Shown here piece by piece: positions 62,910 to 64,000 of a stretch of DNA of 64,000 bases. Position 1 is the stretch's first letter. Every line of letters starts with the position of its first letter. The position numbers and the translations under genes are program-made. The notes under the pieces are model-generated. The model ran no database searches. It saw only the letters and a program-made list of their open reading frames with translations, and was not told the origin of the DNA. This stretch comes from Bacteroidota bacterium (GTDB taxonomy: Bacteria > Bacteroidota > Bacteroidia > NS11-12g > UBA9320): positions 124,001-188,000 of the forward strand of contig NVWV01000004.1 of NCBI GenBank assembly GCA_002746305.1, given 5' to 3'.

Positions 62910-64000
62910 ATGGCACTTTTCGGAAAGAAATCAAGTAAAAAAGTAAAAGCAAAAAAAACAAATGAGAAGCGAGATAATACGCTGATTAATAAGTTTTTGG
63001 GAGGGTTTGTTATGCTCTTTTCTGTGTTTGTATTCCTAGCATCCATAAGTTATTTGTTTTCTTGGCGTGCAGACCAAAGTATACTGGGTAACAATTTTTC
63101 AGATTTCATTTTTGATTTCAAGAATGTCAACTCGAGTAATATGATGGGTAAATTAGGTGCTTATTGTGCTCATTTATTCATTTATAATGGATTTGGAATA
63201 GGCTCTTTTCTAGTATATCCTATTTTCTTCATACTGGGTTATAACTTATACTTCAACAATAGAATAAGTATAAAACCCAAAACAGTAAGCAAACTAATCG
63301 TATCTGCAATATGGGTCTCACTTGTATGTGCATTAGTACTTTCGAATACCATGCCTGTTTTGAGTGGTTTATTAGGCTATGGAGTATTTGTTTTTTCCAG
63401 ATCGCTTATTGGAACTATAGGAATGATAATGGTTCTAGGATTGGTAACGGTTTTCTTTTTATATGTAGCATTTAGTATAGATGTCTTAGAGAGTATAAGA
63501 AGCAAAAAAATACTGAAGAGGAGAGGGACTAAAAATAATCTAGAATCAGATGACGATTCAAAAGTCTTTGATGAAGGAGAATCCCTTTTTGCAAAGGATA
63601 ATATAGAATTTGAAGAGGACATAGATAATATAAAGACCAATATCGAAGAGGAATTAGAATTAACAGTTGAGAACGATGGCAAGGATGATGGATTTACTCT
63701 CGTTAGAACTGATACTCTGGTTGAGAAAAGTGAAACTACTGCAGAAGATGAGGAGGACTTGGAGTTGGAAATAGCAGATGACGTAAAAGAGGAGAAAGTT
63801 GATAAATCAAAACTCAAGGAGCATTATGGTATTGATGAACCGTTTGACCCTAGATTGGATTTGAGGGACTTTATTTTTCCAGAAGTTGATTTTCTTAAGC
63901 AGTATGGAGAAGAAAGTAAAGCTGAAGTAAGTAAGGAAGATTTAGAAAAGAGCAAGAATATGATTGTTCAAACTCTGAGTAACTATAAAATTGGGATTGC
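62910..64000 (+). CDS. ftsK: DNA translocase FtsK, N-terminal part
   Basis: 363 codons to the window edge. The N-terminus has a basic Lys-rich start (ALFGKKSSKKVKAKK), four transmembrane helices (about residues 30-50, 85-105, 125-145 and 160-185), a long acidic linker (about 195-290), and the beginning of the alpha domain (RLDLRDFIFPEVDFLKQYG, then KSKNMIVQTLSNYKIGI). This matches the start of Bacteroidota FtsK/SpoIIIE; the motor and gamma domains lie outside. The transcribed leader upstream (62814-62909) has a -7-like TACTTTTA. Confidence 0.92.
   Translation, partial: MALFGKKSSKKVKAKKTNEKRDNTLINKFLGGFVMLFSVFVFLASISYLFSWRADQSILGNNFSDFIFDFKNVNSSNMMGKLGAYCAHLFIYNGFGIGSFLVYPIFFILGYNLYFNNRISIKPKTVSKLIVSAIWVSLVCALVLSNTMPVLSGLLGYGVFVFSRSLIGTIGMIMVLGLVTVFFLYVAFSIDVLESIRSKKILKRRGTKNNLESDDDSKVFDEGESLFAKDNIEFEEDIDNIKTNIEEELELTVENDGKDDGFTLVRTDTLVEKSETTAEDEEDLELEIADDVKEEKVDKSKLKEHYGIDEPFDPRLDLRDFIFPEVDFLKQYGEESKAEVSKEDLEKSKNMIVQTLSNYKIGI

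Noticed and set aside
63377..63817. 146-residue Ser-rich minus-strand ORF
   Set aside because: Antisense of the acidic FtsK linker; the plus-strand FtsK frame is continuous and homologous.

Overview
The window is AT-rich chromosomal DNA from a member of the Bacteroidota. The evidence is direct. Many genes are preceded by the Bacteroidota -7 promoter element TAnnTTTG and almost none by a Shine-Dalgarno sequence. Three proteins carry type IX secretion (T9SS) sorting tails of type A or B. Lineage-typical genes are present: the L28-L33-DUF4295 cluster, DUF5522, a bshC homologue, a putative sugar nucleotidyltransferase, and a two-gene 5'-nucleotidase. The family is not resolved from this sequence. 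There are no tRNA or rRNA genes, insertion sequences, phage genes or CRISPR arrays. The content is mostly core housekeeping, densely packed on both strands.

Layout. 1-4.2 kb: HEAT-repeat lipoprotein (cut by the window edge), thioredoxin with a small coupled ORF, a collagen-like glycine-rich secreted protein, and a T9SS cargo gene broken by two compensating indels. 4.2-14.8 kb: 2-Cys peroxiredoxin, gamma-carbonic anhydrase-like protein, LpxL-type acyltransferase, typA, dnaA, split 5'-nucleotidase, an anchored DUF protein, a MacB-type permease, and the rpsF-rpsR-rplI operon. 15-24.5 kb: dnaX with an A10 slippery run followed by ftsE, methyltransferase/rnhB divergent pair, a voltage-gated ion channel with a DUF5522 gene, LolC-like permease, NamZ-like muramidase, rpmB-rpmG-DUF4295. 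24.5-37 kb: ftsY-rimO-bshC, OmpA-family protein, tpiA, nucleotidyltransferase, rpmE, LtaS-like sulfatase, hisS, RluA-type pseudouridine synthase. 37-45 kb: alpha/beta hydrolase, ECF sigma factor with a membrane-anchored barrel partner, lon, orphan lipoprotein, pfkA. 45-57 kb: gyrB, asparaginase, EVE-pyrR-pyrB operon, rpsA, LURP-one and TRIC-type proteins, M61 peptidase, and a decayed DsbD-like remnant. 57-64 kb: carA, enolase, a 1228-residue PKD-domain T9SS protein, and the start of ftsK.

The genes cover replication and repair (dnaA, dnaX, gyrB, rnhB), translation (S1, S6, S18, L9, L28, L31, L33, hisS, rimO, typA), glycolysis (pfkA, tpiA, eno), pyrimidine and carbamoyl-phosphate synthesis (pyrB, pyrR, carA), and the envelope. 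I did not find a self-contained new defence or mobile system. The most interesting signals are regulatory. They are: the A10 frameshift site in dnaX; consensus Shine-Dalgarno sequences before rpsA and rpsR in an otherwise SD-less context; start codons only 4-10 bases after the -7 element (probable leaderless mRNAs); a perfect sigma-54 core upstream of lon; and a terminator hairpin whose loop is the -7 element of the next gene. Promoter and terminator calls are by eye and were not tested.
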